A DNA stretch of 64,000 nucleotides, taken from positions 796,001-860,000 of the forward strand of contig CAJNDS010002179.1 in the NCBI GenBank assembly GCA_905221605.1. The letters run 5' to 3'. The notes below the pieces were generated by a model, which worked only from the letters and a program-made list of their open reading frames with translations, did not search any database and was not told the origin of the DNA. A program made the position numbers and the translations under genes. Each line of letters begins with the position of its first letter. Within the stretch, counting starts at the first letter, position 1. Below are positions 60,621 through 64,000 of this stretch, one piece after another. This stretch comes from Symbiodinium natans. Its lineage: Eukaryota; Sar; Dinophyceae; Suessiales; Symbiodiniaceae.

Positions 60621-61134
60621 CCATACTTCAGAACCCTTTAAAGGAGGCACGGGACCATATTATTGGGCCCATGAAACTACCCTTAGACCTCAGTTCCTCC
60701 CAAAACTGTAGGCTTTAGGATTTCGACTCGCGCACTCGCGCAAGGCTTGGCAAGGCTTCGCTTCGTTGGTTTAGGGCTTAGGGCTTCGGGTTCGGGGCTT
60801 AGGGTTTAGGATTGGCCTTGAGAGTTTTGAGGAATAGGGCTGTAGGGGTCAGGGCCTCGAGGTAGGGCGTTCGGGATTCATGGCTCCATCTTGCCAGCCT
60901 GAACACTAAACCCTGAGCCATCTTTGAACCCAGACTGGACTGAATCCTAAACCCGAGACCTCTTTTTAACCCTAAACCCGCGGAACCCGAGGTCCCTTTT
61001 GCCCCAATGGGCTCGCTCAACCCTAACCCTAAACCCTAAACCCTAAACCCTGAACCCTAAACCCGAAAAAACCCCTAAACCCAACAAAGGCCCCAAAGTG
61101 GGGCCTGGACTCCCTAGACCCTCAACTTTCTCCG

Positions 61135-61219
61135 GGCTTCTGGCGCGCCTGTCTGCCAGAACGCCGCTTCGGCAAGCTGCGGCTCCTCATAGACCACGGC
61201 GCCTGGGAGTTATTCGAGG
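61135..61219 (+). CDS. Plus-strand exon-like island ending at G|GTTTAGGG
   Basis: RACLPERRFGKLRLLIDHGA then WELFE, ending GAGG|GTTTAGGG. This is the plus-strand version of the donor seen at minus-strand islands. Confidence 0.42.
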
Positions 61220-61271
61220 GTTTAGGGTTTAGGGTTTAAGTTTTTTTAGGGTTTAGGGTTTAGGGTTCAGG

Positions 61272-61360
61272 GCGCAAAAGCCTTCTGAGCAATGTTCCCT
61301 GAATATGAACCTCTCAAACCCAATAAGGGAGAAGATGAAATGTCCCAAGGGCCCTACCTG
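61272..61360. mobile_element. IE-5 introner-like element
   Basis: TTCCCTGAATATGAACCTCT, CCCAATAAGGGAGAAGATG and AAGGGCCCTACCTGG. Confidence 0.75.
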
Positions 61361-61748
61361 GGCCGGAGTGGTGGTGGACAAAGGCAGGGGAGCGGAAGGG
61401 GTTTAGGGTGTGGGGTTTAGGGTTTAGGGTTTAGGGCTTAGGGCTTTAGGGTAAGGGTACCAAGCTGAAGGGGTTCTTAAGGGAGGGGATTCAAGGGGGT
61501 TCGGTACCTGGGGAGCCTTAGGGTCTCAGGGAACCTTGGGTTACACCCCCCTTTGAAGCCCTTAAGAACCCTGTACCAAGCTGAGGGCTTGGAAAACTTG
61601 CAGCTTTCGAGGTCTCCGGCATTGAGTGATTTTGCCGCTTGGGGGGGGGGGGGGGGCGCTTAGCTGACCTGGGTTTAGGGTTTAGGGTTTAGGGCTTAGG
61701 GTTTAGGGCTTAGGGTTTAGGGCTTGGGCTTTGGGGTGGGCGGAAGGC

Positions 61749-62132
61749 TCATGGAGACAGAAGGGGCGGCCCAGACTGCAACGCCGGGTGGCAGGGTGGG
61801 CCGCCATCTTTGGGCGGCTGGCCCTGCAGTGAGTGGACGTCGCAGTGCTGGAGGAAGGTGAACCTGCAACAAACATTTGGGGGTTTCCGAAAGTAGGGGT
61901 ACCCTTTGGTTCTTTGGGGGGTCCCTTTAAGGGGATTCTAGTCTATTTTCGGTACAAAAGGGGTGCCCCTATTTTGAGAAATACCCATTGAACAACGGAA
62001 GAAAGAATGAAAGAAACTAAAGTCATTCTGAGAGACCAAACACCCCAACAAATCCCCGAGAGCGGAGTTTAAGGGGCTGCTGGGGAACGGCCCTGGCAGT
62101 TGCCTATGTGTGCGACTACCGCATTCTGCCAC
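61749..62132 (-). CDS. 3' end of an unknown gene, two exons split by IE-6
   Basis: 62132-61985 begins MAECGSRTHRQLPGPFPSSP and ends ATGG|GTATTT. The intron 61984-61864 ends GTTTGTTGCAG. 61863-61749 reads FLQHCDVHSLQGQPPKDGGP and stops at TGA. The intron is an IE-6 copy. Confidence 0.5.
61879..61987 (-). mobile_element. IE-6 inverted-repeat element, probable intron
   Basis: GGGGGTTTCCGAAAGTAGGG mirrors CCCCTATTTTGAGAAATACC. Same family as 59751-59853. Confidence 0.88.
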
Positions 62133-62146
62133 TCTGCTACTGTTTG

Positions 62147-62247
62147 CTTAAGAACCCCCAAAATAATTATCCCTATATTACCCTTGTAAGGAAGAACATG
62201 TTCATTTTTCTTGGGGGGGGGGGGGGGGGGGTTCTTAAGCAACAATC
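62147..62247. mobile_element. Inverted-repeat element with G20 tract
   Basis: TTGCTTAAGAACCCCC and GGGGGTTCTTAAGCAA are perfect 16-bp inverted ends. Confidence 0.8.
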
Positions 62248-62387
62248 CTAGTATGATATCTAGAACATCCTCGCATCCCTAGGACCTCAGGAGGTTCCAA
62301 GATTCTGGGGGGGGGGGCTGCCGCGCTGCCTTGAGAGCTCACAGAATTAGGTGGACAAGGTTTAGGGTTTAGGGTTTAGGGTTCCTT

Positions 62388-62540
62388 CCACACATTCTAC
62401 CACCATAAATTGGAGCAGTCTCGCCCGGTCGATTGCGACACATGAACTGGCGCGAGCCGTCAAAGCCCGTCTCCTGCAAACGCCAGGCGCCTCTCCCAGT
62501 AATGCTCCAGGGGCTCACTCCAGAAGTGATACCTGACGTC
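62388..62540 (-). CDS. Exon-like stretch with two overlapping frames
   Basis: QETGFDGSRQFMCRNRPGET in one frame, preceded by YHFWSEPLEHYWERRLAFAG in another. Both look protein-like, as if a frameshift or splice lies near 62473. Confidence 0.35.
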
Positions 62541-62857
62541 CCCAGATAGCCCAACAATACCCCCTAACTACGGATTAGACCTTAAATCATATTAAGGATC
62601 CCTAAATGATCTCAGGCATGTTCCCCTCCCCGTAATATTAAACCCCCCGCACACCCTAATAACAAAACCCCCCAATATACGCTAATGGTGGTTTTAATAT
62701 TAGTTGGGTTTGCCCTCGTGGCAGGGATCGACGTACGGATCACTCACTCTCTCGCGTGGCGCCCGAATCCAAGGACAGGACCGCGGTACGGAGAGTAGGG
62801 AGAGTCATCGCAAGTAGTGAAAGGACCCCTAAACCCTAAACCCTAAACCAAGGACTC

Positions 62858-63070
62858 ATGCGGCTTGGGGCGGCAGAATCAGCAAACCCAAAGCGGCTTC
62901 GTTCGGCAAAGATGCCGGCCGACGACGGGGTCGTTCAGAAGGAGGAAGCCGAGATAGGCGATCACCTCCAATTCAGGGTTCAGGGCAAAAAATATGTTCT
63001 CGAAATGGAGACGATGAAGAGCACAACGCCCCTCCCGACACCTTCTCCCCTCCACTCCTCGCCCTTGTGA
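62858..63070 (+). CDS. Small plus-strand ORF, doubtful
   Basis: ATG-initiated, 70 codons, with AEIGDHLQFRVQGKKYVLEM. The minus strand over the same bases is open and plausible (NPELEVIAYLGFLLLNDPVV), so the strand is undecided. Confidence 0.25.
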   Translation: MRLGAAESANPKRLRSAKMPADDGVVQKEEAEIGDHLQFRVQGKKYVLEMETMKSTTPLPTPSPLHSSPL

Positions 63071-63239
63071 GGGCGGCTAAGTTGAGGAAAACCCCTAGAA
63101 CGGACTGAGTTCCCATAGCAGCCCCTCGTAGACCTTCAACCCTAAACCCTAATTAAGCCCTAAACCTTCAACCCTCAGCCCTAAACCTTCCCTAAACACC
63201 AAAGGCCCTAAAGGCCCTAAAGGCCCTAAACCCTATAAA

Positions 63240-63480
63240 CCCTAAACCCTAAACCCCAAACCCTAAACCCTAAACCCTAAACCCTAAACCCTAAACCCTA
63301 AACCCCTCACCCTCACGTGCCCTTCCTGGGCCGGTGGGCCGGTTAGGCTGAGGCCGCCGCGGGCTTTGAGTAGTGCACCCGCAGCTTGCCGGCCTCGCCG
63401 ATCCACCTTGGGTGGTTCTTAAAGGTTTAGGGTTTAGGGTTTAGGGTTTAGGGTTTAGGGTTTAGGGTTTAGGGTTTGGG
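63240..63480. repeat. Telomeric arrays of opposite orientation
   Basis: CCCTAAA at 63240-63305 and TTTAGGG at 63425-63478, converging on a 120-bp island. Confidence 0.92.
63343..63423 (-). CDS. Terminal exon-like island
   Basis: KNHPRWIGEAGKLRVHYSKP then AAASA and TAA. It is framed by arrays on both sides. Confidence 0.42.
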   Translation of the reverse strand, partial: FKNHPRWIGEAGKLRVHYSKPAAASA

Positions 63481-63599
63481 GTTTGGGGTTAAGGGTTTAA
63501 GGCTTAGGGCTTTGGGCTTAGGGTTTGGGGCTCAGGGTTGGTGACTCTGAAAACCGGAAACGCCTCAACCCTAAACTCTTACTAGCAAAGGGCACGCAC

Positions 63600-64000
63600 A
63601 CCTACTCCCTCCCTCACTTACTCACTCAGCGGTTTTCGGGGTTCAGGGTTTAGGGGGTTTGGGTTTTCCTTTCGCTTGGTACACTTGTCGACTTGTCGAC
63701 TGTTGGGCGTGTAGGGTTTGGGATTTAAGCGGTGTGGTGCCGGGACGAGACTTTCACCCAAACCCTTTGAAGCCTGCACGCCCCGAAGCCCAACCAAATC
63801 TCCCAAGCATCCTGAACGAAGGGTTTAGGGTTAAGGGTTTAGGGTTTTCTCTGCCAACCCAGAAGAAAGCACCCTGACGACCCTTTAAAGGTACCCCGAA
63901 ATCCCTGAACCCGAGCTTTGATCCCTGGATTGGAGCCCTCCCCAAATTCCCTGCGCAGCTGAGAGGCTGCGCCACCAAGACATCCGCCGCGCGGAAGAGG
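63600..64000 (-). CDS. Weak exon-like stretches at the window edge
   Basis: About 63978-63900 (AQPLSCAGNLGRAPIQGSKL) and 63806-63730 (GLRGVQASKGLGESLVPAPH) are open on the minus strand; the gene would continue past the window. Confidence 0.25.

Overview
The window is nuclear DNA of a eukaryotic protist, most likely a dinoflagellate. Four things point there: TTTAGGG (plant/alveolate type) telomeric repeats everywhere; introns of about 100 bp whose donor can be GT, GC or GA; proteins of dinoflagellate style (an SHQW / RGWCR ankyrin protein, Thr-rich secreted proteins, an SRPK and a CK1 of alveolate type); and strong repeat content. I cannot name a genus. I recognised no tRNA, rRNA, CRISPR array or bacterial-type operon.

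Layout. Well supported genes, all on the minus strand, are: a secreted Cys-rich protein with Thr, Asp and Arg repeats (1.0-2.5 kb, in-frame TAA), casein kinase 1 (4.3-5.8 kb, six exons), a Thr-rich secreted protein (31.6-32.4 kb), a sulfotransferase exon (37.4 kb), an SHQW-domain/ankyrin-repeat protein (50.6-52.6 kb, four exons) and an SRPK-family kinase (56.9-58.7 kb, two exons). A nearly intact 8.0-kb LTR retrotransposon with gag-like ORFs but no recognisable reverse transcriptase lies at 10,713-18,693. It carries 754-bp LTRs and a TTTAA target duplication, and it is nested inside a small inverted-repeat element.

The rest is a mosaic. Unique islands of 60-250 bp alternate with arrays of CCCTAAA or TTTAGGG in both orientations, low-complexity tracts, and about 28 copies of at least nine families of short (about 90-130 bp) terminal-inverted-repeat elements. 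Many islands read as short open exons, mostly on the minus strand, ending at splice-like junctions; a few read better on the plus strand. One short island being open is weak evidence, so these are grouped and given low confidence.

Main message: several short-element families are at the same time introns. One family is intron 2 of the ankyrin gene and intron 5 of the CK1 gene; another is intron 1 of the ankyrin gene and the intron of the SRPK gene; a third is CK1 intron 3 and recurs elsewhere. These are introners (intron-generating transposable elements). Telomeric arrays appear to do something similar: they sit inside introns of CK1, often begin exactly at an exon end as G|GTTTAGGG, and at three sites lie between direct duplications of 16-25 bp. 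Introns here seem to be built from introners plus interstitial telomeric repeats.
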